Source: Pseudonocardia sediminis (GTDB taxonomy: Bacteria > Actinomycetota > Actinomycetes > Mycobacteriales > Pseudonocardiaceae). From it: a stretch of 64,000 nucleotides of DNA. Positions 26,089 through 34,244 of the stretch are shown piece after piece. How positions within the stretch are numbered: the stretch's first letter is position 1; each line of letters starts with the position of its first letter. Both the position numbers and the translations under genes were made by a program. The stretch lies in the NCBI RefSeq assembly GCF_004217185.1, contig NZ_SHKL01000001.1, positions 186,001 to 250,000 of the forward strand. The letters are read 5' to 3'. The notes beneath the pieces were generated by a model. The model was not told where the DNA came from and made no database searches. It saw nothing but the letters and a program-made list of their open reading frames with translations.

Positions 26089-26748
26089 TCAGGCGAAGAT
26101 CAGCTCCCGGTTGCCGGGGCGGCGCAGGTACAGCTGGGTCACGACCTGCAGGACGACGAGCAGCGGGAGCCACTGCACCGCGTGCAGGGCCGGGACCACG
26201 TCGATCGGGAGCGTGTAGGCCCACAGCACCCGCAGGACGGCGTCGACGAGCAGGCCCGCGCCCCACAGCACGGTGACCGCGCGCCAGATCCGGCGGAACC
26301 GCGCCGAGCCCGACCACCGCCCGTCCCAGGCCACGGCGTCGTGCCCGCTCCGCGCCAGGACCACCCGGCCGATCGCGTACATCGCTGGTCGTGCGGACGC
26401 GGCCGTCGCCAGCATCACGAGCCCGAGCGCGGCGGTGATCGCGCCGTCGCGGGCCAGCAGGAACCGTTCGCTGCCGGTGACCAGCGACGTCGCCACCGTC
26501 GCCGCCACCAACACCAGGACGAGCAGCGCGAACCACTCCAGGCGCCGGTGCCGCACCAGCGACCACAACGCCCGCACCGCCGGGACGACCGCGCCGGCCA
26601 GCAGCGCCGGGGTCGGCGCGACGCCGAGGGCCCGCAGGCCGTAGTAGACGACGATCGGTGCGACGACGTCGGACAGCACCGTCACGACCAGTTCGCGGCG
26701 ACCCCCCGGTGCCACGACCTGGTCCGTACTGTTCACCGGGCCGTTCAC
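26089..26748 (-). CDS. VC0807-like integral membrane protein
   Basis: A 219-residue protein with six hydrophobic segments. It contains LSDVVAPIVVYYGLRALGV and a basic loop with RFRRIWRAVTVLWG, a pattern seen in VC0807-family membrane proteins of unknown function. GTG 26748 overlaps the stop of the upstream hydrolase gene (GTGA), so the two are probably co-translated. GTG 26736 is an alternative start. Confidence 0.72.
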   Translation of the reverse strand: MNGPVNSTDQVVAPGGRRELVVTVLSDVVAPIVVYYGLRALGVAPTPALLAGAVVPAVRALWSLVRHRRLEWFALLVLVLVAATVATSLVTGSERFLLARDGAITAALGLVMLATAASARPAMYAIGRVVLARSGHDAVAWDGRWSGSARFRRIWRAVTVLWGAGLLVDAVLRVLWAYTLPIDVVPALHAVQWLPLLVVLQVVTQLYLRRPGNRELIFA

Positions 26749-27692
26749 CGGGTGGCCCGCCGTGCGTCGGCCGCGTCGGCCTGCGCGAGCACGGCCCCGG
26801 CGACGGCGTCGGGGAACTCGCCGGTCAGGGCGTGCGAGGCCTGCGCCCAGACCTCCACCCGGACGTCGGGGATCGCCCGTTCCGCCCGCTGCCGGGCGCG
26901 CTCGGCGTCGAGCATCACGCTCGTCCCGGCGAGCACGACCAGGACCGGCACCCCGATCCGTGCCAGCTCCGCCTCCGTCGGGTACGACGGGTGCGGCAGT
27001 GCCGGGGACCACGCCCGCATCGCGCTGTCGATCACCCGGGCGACCGGATCGTCCAGGTCGGCCTTTCCGTGCCGTCTGCTCGTTCCGCGAGCTCCTCTCG
27101 GCTCACCGAGCGCGTCGAGGAACCGCCGCCGCAGCGCCGCCGGGGCGAACGGGAGCGCGCCGACCGACCGCAGCACCGTCGGCAGCGGGATGCGGTCGAG
27201 GGTCTGCGCCGGGTCGAACAGGGAGACCGACGCGAGACGTGACCCGTCCCGTACGGCGAGGGCGGTGGCCAGCCAGCCGCCGATCGAGGTCCCGACCAGG
27301 TGGACGTCGTGCAGGTCGAGGGACTCCAGCGCCGCACCGAGCCAGCGCGCCTGGTCGTCGGTGGTCCGGATCGGGACCCGCTGCATGCTCGCGCCCGGAC
27401 CGCCGAGGATGTCGAGGACGTACACGGTCCGGTGCGCGGCCAGCCCGGCGAGGTTCGGCGCCCACACCGCACCCGGCGAGGCCGCACCCGGCAGCAGCAC
27501 CAGAGGTGCCCCGCCCGCGCTGTCGCCCGCGCCGGAGGTGACGGCGCCGCCGAACCGGTACGCCCGGACCGTGCCGAACGGCGTGTTCGCGTCGGCGACC
27601 GCGTCCGGGGCCGGCATCAGAGCCATCGCCGCGGCGTAGTCGCGCTGGAACCGTTCCCGTCCGTCGGAGCTCGTGAAGTGCCCGACCCGCAT
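26745..27692 (-). CDS. Alpha/beta-fold hydrolase
   Basis: A 315-residue hydrolase with the nucleophile elbow GTSIGGW (Ser nucleophile), oxyanion-strand region LVLLPGAASPGAVW, and a late His in QASHALTGEFPDAV. GGAGGA just before ATG 27692 is a good ribosome site. The segment around 27055-27115 (GARGTSRRHGKADL) reads unlike the rest and may be a small insertion. It is divergent from a TetR gene, which probably controls it and the membrane protein gene downstream. Substrate unknown. Confidence 0.85.
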   Translation of the reverse strand: MRVGHFTSSDGRERFQRDYAAAMALMPAPDAVADANTPFGTVRAYRFGGAVTSGAGDSAGGAPLVLLPGAASPGAVWAPNLAGLAAHRTVYVLDILGGPGASMQRVPIRTTDDQARWLGAALESLDLHDVHLVGTSIGGWLATALAVRDGSRLASVSLFDPAQTLDRIPLPTVLRSVGALPFAPAALRRRFLDALGEPRGARGTSRRHGKADLDDPVARVIDSAMRAWSPALPHPSYPTEAELARIGVPVLVVLAGTSVMLDAERARQRAERAIPDVRVEVWAQASHALTGEFPDAVAGAVLAQADAADARRATR

Positions 27693-27710
27693 GGCGTCCT
27701 CCCTCGGTTG

Positions 27711-27764
27711 CGATACGATCGGACTGTAAAAGTATGCCGAGGCTTTTGCAAGCCGATCGGATCG
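27711..27764. promoter_or_regulatory. Extended palindromic operator between hydrolase and tetR
   Basis: The outer arms CGATACGATCGG (27711-27722) and CCGATCGGATCG (27753-27764) pair with one mismatch. The inner arms TGTAAAAG (27725-27732) and CTTTTGCA (27743-27750) also pair with one mismatch. Both pairs share the same centre, 27737.5. It is A/T-rich for this genome and fills the divergent promoter region. Confidence 0.75.
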
Positions 27765-27779
27765 TGAAAGGGGGAGTCG

Positions 27780-28373
27780 GTGCCGCGGATCGTCGACCAC
27801 GGGCAACGCCGGGGAGAGATCGCCGAGGCGCTCTGGCGGATCGCCGCCCGGGAGGGCCTGGAGACGGTCAGCCTGAGCCGGGTGGCGCAGGAGGCGGGCG
27901 TGTCCAAGGGGCGCGTCCAGCACTACTTCGCCTCGCGCGAGGAGCTGCTGGGCTTCACCGCGACGTTGTTGCAGCAGCGGGTCGACGCCCGCGTCCGGGC
28001 GCAGCTCGCGCGGGTCACCTCCGACGAGCCGCTCGACGTCGTGCGGGCACTCCTGGCCGGGATCCTCCCGCTGGACGACGAGAGCCGGACCGACGCCCTG
28101 GTCGGGTCCGCGTTCTTCGTCCGCGCCGTCGCCGACCCGCAGCTGTGCGAGACCTACCGGGCCGGCAACCGCCTGATGCGCGACGTGCTCACCGAGAAGC
28201 TCGCGCACGCCCGGGACGTCGGGCGGATCGCCGCCGACGTCGACCCGGCACACGAGTCGACCGTCCTGTTCGCCCTGGCCGGCGGGCTGGGGGAGTCGAT
28301 CCTCGTCGGCGACCACACCGCCGGGTCGGCGCTGTCCGTCGTGGACCGCCAGCTGGCCCGGCTGTCGACCTGA
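27780..28373 (+). CDS. TetR family regulator
   Basis: A 197-residue repressor-type protein. The N-terminal HTH (about 10-55) includes RRGEIAEALWRIAAREGLE and SRVAQEAGVSKGRVQHYFAS; the rest is the helical ligand-binding/dimer domain. The start GTG 27780 follows GGGGAG. It is divergent from the hydrolase gene with the 54-bp palindrome between them, so it very likely represses itself and the hydrolase. The inducer is unknown. Confidence 0.9.
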   Translation: MPRIVDHGQRRGEIAEALWRIAAREGLETVSLSRVAQEAGVSKGRVQHYFASREELLGFTATLLQQRVDARVRAQLARVTSDEPLDVVRALLAGILPLDDESRTDALVGSAFFVRAVADPQLCETYRAGNRLMRDVLTEKLAHARDVGRIAADVDPAHESTVLFALAGGLGESILVGDHTAGSALSVVDRQLARLST

Positions 28374-28400
28374 CGCCGGCGCCGCGCGGAACCCGGCACA

Positions 28401-28457
28401 CACCTGCTTCACCTCACACACGCCTCCCGGGGCATGTGCGAGAAGGAGAACGTGTGG
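28401..28457. terminator. Imperfect nested hairpin between tetR and metallopeptidase
   Basis: CTCACACACGCC (28413-28424) pairs with GGCATGTGCGAG (28431-28442) with two mismatches, and CACAC/GTGTG flank it. Both adjacent genes end here. Confidence 0.45.
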
Positions 28458-28467
28458 GGGAGGGAGA

Positions 28468-29415
28468 TCAGCCCAGGTTGCGGGTGGCGAACGTGTCGCA
28501 GCGGGCCGGGTCGCCGGACCGGATGCCCGTGGTGAACCACTTCTCGCGCTGTGCCGAGCTGCCGTGCGAGAACTGCGACTCGTCGACCTGGCCGCCGCCC
28601 AGGTTGGTCTGGATGTAGTCGTCGCCGATCTTGGCCGCGGTGTCCAGGGCGGCGTCGACGTCCTCCTGGGTCAGCTCGGTGATCAACGGGCTGCCGCTGG
28701 CGCCCGGCGTCGTCGTGGCGTGGTTGGCCCATACCCCGGCGTAGCAGTCGGCCTGCAGCTCCAGGCGGACCGAACCCGACGTCGGGCCGGTGTCGTTGCC
28801 GACGCGGCGGTTGGTCCCGAGGACGTTCTGGATGTGGTGGCCGTACTCGTGTGCGATCACGTAGGCCTGCGCGAACGGCCCGCCCTGGGTACCGAACCGC
28901 GAGGTCAGCTCGTCGAAGAACGACAGGTCGATGTAGATCTCGGAGTCGGCGGGGCAGTAGAACGGCCCGGTGTCCGACGTCGCGCTGCCGCAGCCGCCGG
29001 TGTTGACGCCGCCGTCGAAGAAGTTCGTCCGCGGCCGCTCGAACGTGGTGCCGGAGCGGGCGAGCGAGTCCGACCAGTAGCTGTCCAGGGAGTTGAGGAC
29101 GGCGACGACCTGGCAGTCGGTCGAGTTGTTCGCCGACGCTCCGGTGCGGCAGCTCTGCTGGAGCTGGCTGCTGTCCGCGGGCTGCCCGGCCGAGACGTTG
29201 CTCAGCCCGCCGTAGCCGCCACCCGCGTCGATACCGCCCAGATCCACCCCCGCGAACTGGGAGAGGACGAAGTAGAGGATCAGGCCGACGACGCCGAGCC
29301 CGCCACCACCGGCCGCGACCCGGCCGCCGATGCCGCCACCGCCGCCGCCCCCACCGGAGCCGCGGAGATCGTCGACCCCCGACGTGTCCAGCTGGGCGTT
29401 CTCGTCGAACCGCAT
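28468..29415 (-). CDS. YpfJ-like neutral zinc metallopeptidase, membrane-anchored
   Basis: A 315-residue protein of the YpfJ/neutral zinc metallopeptidase family. A Gly-rich stretch (about 20-40) precedes one membrane helix (about 41-53); the extracytoplasmic domain has the zinc motif HEYGHH at 189-194 and LELQADCYAG, with the third acidic ligand, near 219-228. Four or more Cys residues (89, 101, 142, 154) probably form disulfides. Start ATG 29415 is used; an upstream GTG-type start would add 12 unlikely residues. The substrate is unknown. Confidence 0.88.
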   Translation of the reverse strand: MRFDENAQLDTSGVDDLRGSGGGGGGGGIGGRVAAGGGGLGVVGLILYFVLSQFAGVDLGGIDAGGGYGGLSNVSAGQPADSSQLQQSCRTGASANNSTDCQVVAVLNSLDSYWSDSLARSGTTFERPRTNFFDGGVNTGGCGSATSDTGPFYCPADSEIYIDLSFFDELTSRFGTQGGPFAQAYVIAHEYGHHIQNVLGTNRRVGNDTGPTSGSVRLELQADCYAGVWANHATTTPGASGSPLITELTQEDVDAALDTAAKIGDDYIQTNLGGGQVDESQFSHGSSAQREKWFTTGIRSGDPARCDTFATRNLG

Positions 29416-29538
29416 TCTGGCCTCCCCGCATGTCCGCGAAGATCCCACCACACTCCCGCCGGCTCCCGGCGTCAGCCCGGCCGTGATCGACCCGGAGAGG
29501 TGATCCCGGGGCGGGAGGGAGCGACTACGCTGCCGGGC

Positions 29539-29626
29539 GGAAGCGTGGCAGAGCGGCCGAATGCACTCGCCTTGAAAGCGAGCGTCACGAAAGTGACCGG
29601 GGGTTCGAATCCCCCCGCTTCCGCCA
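29539..29626 (+). tRNA. tRNA-Ser(UGA)
   Basis: Acceptor arms GGAAGCG and CGCTTCC pair, the anticodon stem CTCGC/GCGAG holds loop CTTGAAA with anticodon TGA, a long class II variable arm is present, and the T-loop GGTTCGAATCC is canonical. CCA is encoded at 29624-29626. Confidence 0.95.
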
Positions 29627-29675
29627 CGCGACGCCCGGGCCGACGGCGCCCGATCGGCACGCCATGATCAATTCT

Positions 29676-29717
29676 TGTGGGATGTTCGGTGCCACGGGTG
29701 GCACCGAACATCCCACA
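29676..29717. repeat. 42-bp perfect palindrome between tRNA-Ser and ABC-F gene
   Basis: Twenty-base arms (29676-29695, TGTGGGATGTTCGGTGCCAC, and its exact complement at 29698-29717) flank a GG loop. The geometry equals that of the 12563 element but the sequence differs. Partial outer pairing of TGATC/GATCA extends it. It may terminate both convergent transcripts. Confidence 0.8.
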
Positions 29718-29746
29718 GAGATCGATCATCAAGGCACGGCGCCCGG

Positions 29747-31405
29747 CTACGACGTCCCGGCCGAGCAGCAGGCGGGGTTCAGTCCGATCTGCTCCCACGA
29801 CCCGAGGTCGCGCCGGAGCCGGCGGTCGTGGGTGGAGACCACTACGGCCGCGTCGGTGGCCCGGAGGGCCTCCGTGAGCTCGTCGACGAGGGCGATCGAC
29901 AGATGGTTCGTCGGCTCGTCGAGCAGGAGCACGTGCGGCCGTGACGCGAGCGCCGTCGCGAGGTCGAGACGTCGTTGTTGCCCCATGGAGAGTTCTCGGA
30001 GGGGCCTGTTCGCGTCGACGGGCGGGAGCAGACCGAGAGAGTTCAGCGAGACGGTGTCGGACTCGGCGAGGACGCCGTCGCTGACGAGCCGGCCCAGATG
30101 GGCGGCGAACACGTCCCGGGCGCGGCGGGCCCCGGCGCGCGGTGACTCCTGCGTCAGCAGCTGCACCCGGGCCGTGCGGGCGGTGCGCACCGCCCCGGTG
30201 GTCGGCTCGAGCCGGCCGGCCAGTACCGACAGCAGCGTCGACTTGCCCGCGCCGTTGGGCCCGGTGACCAGCAGCCGCGAGCCAGAGTCGAGCGCGACCG
30301 TGACGGGCCGGTCGAGACGTCCGGGGACGGTCACCTCCTCGACACCGACCAGCGTCACGCCGGGGCGAACCGGCAGGTCCGGCATCCGGAACCGTTGCGG
30401 CGGCGGAGGCATGGTGACGGCGTGCCCGGCCAGGTCCTCACGCCGCCGGTGCACGGACCGGACGAGCGCGGGCGCGCGCGTCGCCCGCTGGTGCTTGCCG
30501 GTGCCCTTGTCCGGGCGCCATCCGGTGACGAGTCTGTTCTGCGCCTCGGACAGGTCCTGGGTCAGGCGGGCGTGTTCGGCCTGCTGCTGCTCGTACTCGG
30601 CCGCCCAGCGCGCCCGCTCGGCGCGTCGTCCCTCCTGGTAGCCGGCGAACCCTCCGCCGTAGACGCGGGGCAGGCCGTCGCGGCTCGGGTCGAGATCGAG
30701 CACGGTCGTGGCGACGTCGGAGAGCAGGGCACGGTCGTGGCTGACGAGCACCACGCCGCCCCGGTGGCCGCGGAGCTGGTCGGTCAGGAAGTCCAGACCG
30801 GCGGCGTCGAGGTGGTTCGTGGGCTCGTCGAGCAGCAGGAAGTCGTGCGCGGCGCCGAGCAGGCAGGCCAGACGGACGCGGTAGCGCTGCCCGACCGACA
30901 GCTCGGCCAGGAGCCGCGACCGGTCGGTGACGGCACCGAGGTTCTCCAGCGCGAGGTCGACGCGCCGGTCGGCGTCCCACGCGTCCAGCGACTCCGCGGC
31001 GTCCAGGGCGGCCGCGTACTCCTCGGCCGCACCCGGTCGTTCCTCGGCGAGTCCCCGGGTGCCGAGGTCGAGCGCCGCCAGGGCGGCGCGGGCGTCGGCG
31101 AGCTCGACGTCGACCAGGTCGCCGACGGTGCGACGGCCGCCGGAGTCCATCTCCTGTTCCGCGACGCCGATCGTGCCGATGCGGTGGACGGTCCCGGCGT
31201 CCGGGACGAGCGCGCCGGAGAGAACGTGCAGCAACGTCGACTTGCCGCGACCGTTCTCGCCGACGACGCCCCACCGCGAGTGCGGGGTGACGGTCATGTC
31301 GACGCCGGCGAGAACCGTCCGGCCGCCGCGGTCGATGCGGACGCCGGTCGCCGTCAGTTGGGCCCGCTCTCCGGCGGGCAGTGGACAGGCAGGGGTGAGT
31401 GGCAT
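29747..31405 (-). CDS. ABC-F family ATPase (ribosome-associated, possible antibiotic resistance)
   Basis: A 552-residue protein with two ABC domains and no membrane segment. Domain 1 has GENGRGKST, signature [12 protein letters not shown] and [11 protein letters not shown]. Domain 2 has GPNGAGKST, signature [12 protein letters not shown] and [11 protein letters not shown]. The linker (about 265-330) is Arg-rich and helical. This layout matches ABC-F proteins that act on the ribosomal E site; the LSVGQ signature and long basic linker resemble actinomycete macrolide/lincosamide protection proteins. A 353-bp leader upstream with a short peptide frame fits drug-induced control. The drug specificity is unknown. 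Confidence 0.87.
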   Translation of the reverse strand: MPLTPACPLPAGERAQLTATGVRIDRGGRTVLAGVDMTVTPHSRWGVVGENGRGKSTLLHVLSGALVPDAGTVHRIGTIGVAEQEMDSGGRRTVGDLVDVELADARAALAALDLGTRGLAEERPGAAEEYAAALDAAESLDAWDADRRVDLALENLGAVTDRSRLLAELSVGQRYRVRLACLLGAAHDFLLLDEPTNHLDAAGLDFLTDQLRGHRGGVVLVSHDRALLSDVATTVLDLDPSRDGLPRVYGGGFAGYQEGRRAERARWAAEYEQQQAEHARLTQDLSEAQNRLVTGWRPDKGTGKHQRATRAPALVRSVHRRREDLAGHAVTMPPPPQRFRMPDLPVRPGVTLVGVEEVTVPGRLDRPVTVALDSGSRLLVTGPNGAGKSTLLSVLAGRLEPTTGAVRTARTARVQLLTQESPRAGARRARDVFAAHLGRLVSDGVLAESDTVSLNSLGLLPPVDANRPLRELSMGQQRRLDLATALASRPHVLLLDEPTNHLSIALVDELTEALRATDAAVVVSTHDRRLRRDLGSWEQIGLNPACCSAGTS

Positions 31406-31758
31406 GGCTCCTCCGAGCAGAGCTCCGCCCCGGAGTGGTCACGAGGGGATGCGGGAGCTCCGCGAGCTGACGGGAGACCCGGAACGGGTCCGTGCAGACG
31501 TCAGCGACCCGCGGCCACACGTCGTGCAGGGGCGGGCGCTCGGGTACCGGTCAGAGGTACAGGGGGAGTTGCACGTCGACGACGTTAGCAGCCGGGCCGG
31601 CGTGATCCGACTGCTTTCCGCGGCCCGGTCGGCACTGCCACCACTCGTCGACGACGGGCGCAGGTTCCCGCCGCTCGGACGGGTGCAGCTCGGCGTAGCG
31701 CTCCGTGAACGACACGGACGATCCGGACATTCGTCGAGACTGCCACCCGGGACGTCGC
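31406..31758 (-). promoter_or_regulatory. Gene-free leader region of the ABC-F gene
   Basis: This 353-bp gap holds, on the minus strand, a TAACGT box (31587-31582), a short peptide frame starting 7 nt later, a GTAC..GTAC inverted repeat near 31555, and alternative hairpins just before the ABC-F start. CTCCG (31435-31431) can pair with CGGAG at 31427-31423 or with CGGAG at 31415-31411, and the second overlaps the GGAGGAG ribosome site. No other gene is convincing, although a 59-codon frame exists at 31730-31551. Confidence 0.55.
31551..31574 (-). CDS. Putative seven-codon leader peptide (VQLPLYL)
   Basis: GTG at 31574 is followed by six codons and TGA. A TAACGT -10 box ends 7 nt upstream, so the mRNA would begin at the GTG. 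The peptide reads M(V)QLPLYL. Short leader peptides ahead of ABC-F and methyltransferase resistance genes commonly mediate antibiotic-induced attenuation; that role is inferred here. The same stop also ends a longer 59-codon frame. Confidence 0.45.
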   Translation of the reverse strand: MQLPLYL

Positions 31759-32451
31759 TCAGGAACGCGCCACCCGGTACTCCTGCTTCCCGTCCCGGTC
31801 CCGCACCACGATCCCCAGCGCACGCAGGCGGTCCTGCGCATCACCGACGGCGCCGGACTGCCCGTCCTTCAGTGCCCGGGCCCGGCGTCGGAGCAGTTCG
31901 TGGGTGGTCGCGTCGAGGTCGGGATGGCCGTCGACCCAGCGCGTGAACTGCGCGTCGTGCGGGTCGGCGGCACCGCGCCAGGGGTAGCCGAACCGCTCGA
32001 AGGCCTCCTGCACCTGCGTCCAGGACAGGTCCGAGGCCTTGTTGCGTGCCAGCTCGGTGGTGCGGGCGTCGAGGAGCACGAGGTCCTTGCCGTCGCGGAA
32101 GACGGCGTCCACGCGTTCGCGGGGCAGGTAGTGCTCGGCGCCGTCCTGGGTGAGGCCGACGTGGTCGCGGTCGACCGTCAGGACCAGGCTCTCCTTGATC
32201 GCCTGCTGCGCCACGTAGATGCCGGCGGCGACGCCGAGCAACGTCGTCACCAGCACCGCCCATCCGGTCGGGAGCTGCGCCAGGATCCTCAGCGGGCCGG
32301 GTGCGGAGTCGACCGTGGACAGCATCCAGCGCACCAGCGGTGCGACCACGAAGCCCAGGCCGAACCCGGCGATCGGCGTGCCGATCCGGAACAGCCACGG
32401 CCACACTCCGGGCAGCGCCAGCGTGACGGGCCGGTCGTCGGTGGTCGTCAT
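31759..32451 (-). CDS. YqeB-like membrane protein
   Basis: A 230-residue protein with two N-terminal helices (about 19-40 and 62-84) and a soluble C-terminal region containing VDRDHVGLTQDGAEHYLPRE. The outline matches the YqeB family of unknown function. Its ATG overlaps the stop of the upstream TetR gene (ATGA), so the pair is co-translated and the TetR probably regulates it. Confidence 0.78.
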   Translation of the reverse strand: MTTTDDRPVTLALPGVWPWLFRIGTPIAGFGLGFVVAPLVRWMLSTVDSAPGPLRILAQLPTGWAVLVTTLLGVAAGIYVAQQAIKESLVLTVDRDHVGLTQDGAEHYLPRERVDAVFRDGKDLVLLDARTTELARNKASDLSWTQVQEAFERFGYPWRGAADPHDAQFTRWVDGHPDLDATTHELLRRRARALKDGQSGAVGDAQDRLRALGIVVRDRDGKQEYRVARS

Positions 32452-33074
32452 GGTGTTTCCCCCTCGGTGTCGTGCGGTGCGCTCGTCGCGGGCGGCGTTC
32501 GCAGGAAGGCGGTCACGATCCGGTGCAGCATCGGCCGGGGGTCTCGGTCCGGGTCGGCGCTGAGAAAGGCACCGTCGACGATCGACTGGACCCAGCCCGC
32601 GGCCTCGGTGGCGTCGAGCGACGGGTCGACGACGCCGGCCGCCCGCCCGCGGTCGATGTGCGCGGCCAGGCCTGCGACGACCAGGTCGTTCGTCTCCATC
32701 ACCACGCGGTCCAGCTCCGGATCCCGGCCGAACTGGCGGATCAGCTCGACGACCAGGCCCTGCGTGGCCGGATCCTGGATGTCGGTGGCCATCTCGTCGA
32801 CGATCGCGAGGACGGCGGCGATCGGGTCGGTCACCCCGGCGTGGCGTTCGATCATCGCGCGGGATCCGGCGAGGTCGGCCTCGAAGATCGAGCGGAAGAC
32901 GGCGCGCTTGTCGGTGAAGTAGTAGAAGACGCTGCCCGAGCTCAGGCCGGTTGCTCGGGCGATGTCGGCTGCCGTCGTGCCCTCGAAACCCTTCGTCGCG
33001 AAGAGGCCCGCCGCGGCGTCGCTGATCGCCGTGCGTCGCGCCTCGGTCAGTGCGGGGTCGGTCGTCCGTGCCAC
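32448..33074 (-). CDS. TetR family regulator
   Basis: A 208-residue TetR protein. The HTH segment contains RTAISDAAAGLFATKGFEGT and DIARATGLSSGSVFYYFTDKRAVF. The C-terminal domain is helical with TetR-type WVQSIVDGAFL. GTG 33074 is preceded by a TACGCT box at 7 nt. A perfect 14-bp palindrome lies 22 bp upstream and is a candidate operator also reaching the divergent trmO promoter. The co-transcribed yqeB gene is the likely target. Confidence 0.88.
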   Translation of the reverse strand: MARTTDPALTEARRTAISDAAAGLFATKGFEGTTAADIARATGLSSGSVFYYFTDKRAVFRSIFEADLAGSRAMIERHAGVTDPIAAVLAIVDEMATDIQDPATQGLVVELIRQFGRDPELDRVVMETNDLVVAGLAAHIDRGRAAGVVDPSLDATEAAGWVQSIVDGAFLSADPDRDPRPMLHRIVTAFLRTPPATSAPHDTEGETP

Positions 33075-33081
33075 GACGGCG

Positions 33082-33087
33082 AGCGTA
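33082..33087 (-). promoter_or_regulatory. -10 box TACGCT for tetR-yqeB
   Basis: The hexamer is 7 nt before the GTG at 33074, implying a leaderless transcript. Confidence 0.55.
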
Positions 33088-33095
33088 CCTGATTT

Positions 33096-33109
33096 ACTGA
33101 TCGATCAGT
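33096..33109. promoter_or_regulatory. Palindromic operator ACTGATCGATCAGT
   Basis: A perfect 14-bp palindrome directly upstream of the tetR -10 box and 24 bp before the trmO -10 box. It is the natural candidate site for the adjacent TetR protein. Confidence 0.7.
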
Positions 33110-33133
33110 CAGTTAATTATTGGATACGGCCGC

Positions 33134-33139
33134 TAGCCT
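33134..33139 (+). promoter_or_regulatory. -10 box TAGCCT for trmO
   Basis: Six bases separate this hexamer from ATG 33146, consistent with a leaderless mRNA. Confidence 0.6.
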
Positions 33140-33145
33140 GGGGGA

Positions 33146-33547
33146 ATGGAGCTACGACCGGTGGCCCGGGTGGAGTCCCCGCTGCGCGAGCGCGCGGAGG
33201 CGCCGAAGCAGGGCGACGAGGGCGCGCCGGAGGCCTGGCTGGTGTTCGACGCCGACGTCGCCGCGGCGATGGCGGACCTGCGCGCCGGCGACGACGCCCT
33301 CGTCCTGACCTGGCTCGACCGCGCCGACCGGAGCGTGCTCACGGTGCGTCCGCGCAGCGACCCGTCGCGGCCGGAGACAGGCGTCTTCAGCACGCGGTCG
33401 CCGGACCGGCCGAACCCGATCGGGCTGCATCGGGTGCGGGTGCTGGAGGTCGACGGCCTGCGGGTGCGGGTCGGTGACCTGGAGGCGATCGACGGGACGC
33501 CGGTCGTCGACGTCAAGCGGGTGCTGGAGCGTCCCGGCGACCGGTAG
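33146..33547 (+). CDS. trmO: tRNA (adenine-N6)-methyltransferase TrmO (TsaA-like)
   Basis: A compact 133-residue TsaA/YaeB-fold protein. It includes DPSRPETGVFSTRSPDRPNPIGLHRVRV, whose RSPDRPNPIGL segment is the SAM-binding hallmark of TrmO, which methylates threonylcarbamoyl-adenosine in some tRNAs. Many actinobacterial homologues are this short, lacking the C-terminal domain of the E. coli enzyme. Shorter homologues may have other substrates. Confidence 0.85.
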   Translation: MELRPVARVESPLRERAEAPKQGDEGAPEAWLVFDADVAAAMADLRAGDDALVLTWLDRADRSVLTVRPRSDPSRPETGVFSTRSPDRPNPIGLHRVRVLEVDGLRVRVGDLEAIDGTPVVDVKRVLERPGDR

Positions 33548-33550
33548 CGG

Positions 33551-34165
33551 TCAGTGCTCGTGCATCCACGGGTGCGGGTCGCGGCCGGCGCCCATCAGGA
33601 ACTGGTCGCGCCAGGACACGTGGATCTCCGGCGGGGGCAGCGGCAGCGGCTCGCGGAACCATCCGCGCTCGCGCCACCGCTCCGCCTCCGGCTCGGTCCG
33701 CTCCCAGAGGATCTGCGACAGGTCCTCGTGCAGCGGGCAGGCCCGCGAGCCGAGGTTCATCGCGATGTCGTGGGCCAGGAACGAGCGCGCCATCGTGAGC
33801 TGCCACAGCAGGTCGGCGACGGTCGTGGTGGAGCCGGAGAGGTCCCTCGCCTCGGCGTCGCCGTCGGTGGCCGCGCGGGCGGCGTCGGCGGCGATCCCGG
33901 AGCACCGGACGACGGCGGCGTGCGGGTCGTCGCCGAGGGGGTCCTCGTCGGCGGGGCCGGGGTCCTTACCGGCCAGCAGGGCCGGGACCTGCGCGTCCTC
34001 ACGGGCCAGGCGCAGGATCGCGGCGCGCATCGTCGACGGCGCGTCGTAGCCGGGGATGTCGAGCAGCGCGGGGAGCTGGATGGTCCATCCCTCGGATCGG
34101 ATCCGTCCGACGACCTCGTTCAGGACCGGCTGGGCCTTCAGGAACAGCTCCGCTTCGCGGATCAT
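33551..34165 (-). CDS. Uncharacterised soluble protein
   Basis: A 204-residue protein with no motif I recognise. It is rich in acidic residues around 75-95, then has a helical stretch TTTVADLLWQLTMARSFLAHDIAMN and many Trp residues near the C-terminus. It ends 3 bp from the trmO stop on the opposite strand. ATG 34165 is preceded by GGAGACGAACG, a good ribosome site, and the composition supports coding. The helical core recalls DinB-like proteins only weakly. Confidence 0.6.
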   Translation of the reverse strand: MIREAELFLKAQPVLNEVVGRIRSEGWTIQLPALLDIPGYDAPSTMRAAILRLAREDAQVPALLAGKDPGPADEDPLGDDPHAAVVRCSGIAADAARAATDGDAEARDLSGSTTTVADLLWQLTMARSFLAHDIAMNLGSRACPLHEDLSQILWERTEPEAERWRERGWFREPLPLPPPEIHVSWRDQFLMGAGRDPHPWMHEH

Positions 34166-34244
34166 CGTTCGTCTCCTTCGGCGACTCTGCAGGGAGGACG
34201 TCATCATCGCCGGTCGGAGCGGGGTTCGGAAAGGGGATCTCCGA

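Noticed and set aside
27055..27115. Possible frameshift inside the alpha/beta hydrolase gene
   Set aside because: The local sequence reads oddly, but the hydrolase frame is continuous and correct on both sides, so a small insertion is more likely than a pair of frameshifts.
29539..29626. tRNA-Ser as an integration (attachment) site
   Set aside because: No integrase gene or direct repeat of the tRNA 3' end was seen in the neighbouring sequence.
31551..31730. 59-codon minus-strand frame ending in VQLPLYL upstream of the ABC-F gene
   Set aside because: It has no ribosome site and a weaker third-position bias than neighbours. A leaderless start at 31574 with a good -10 box explains the same frame better, so only the short peptide is listed.
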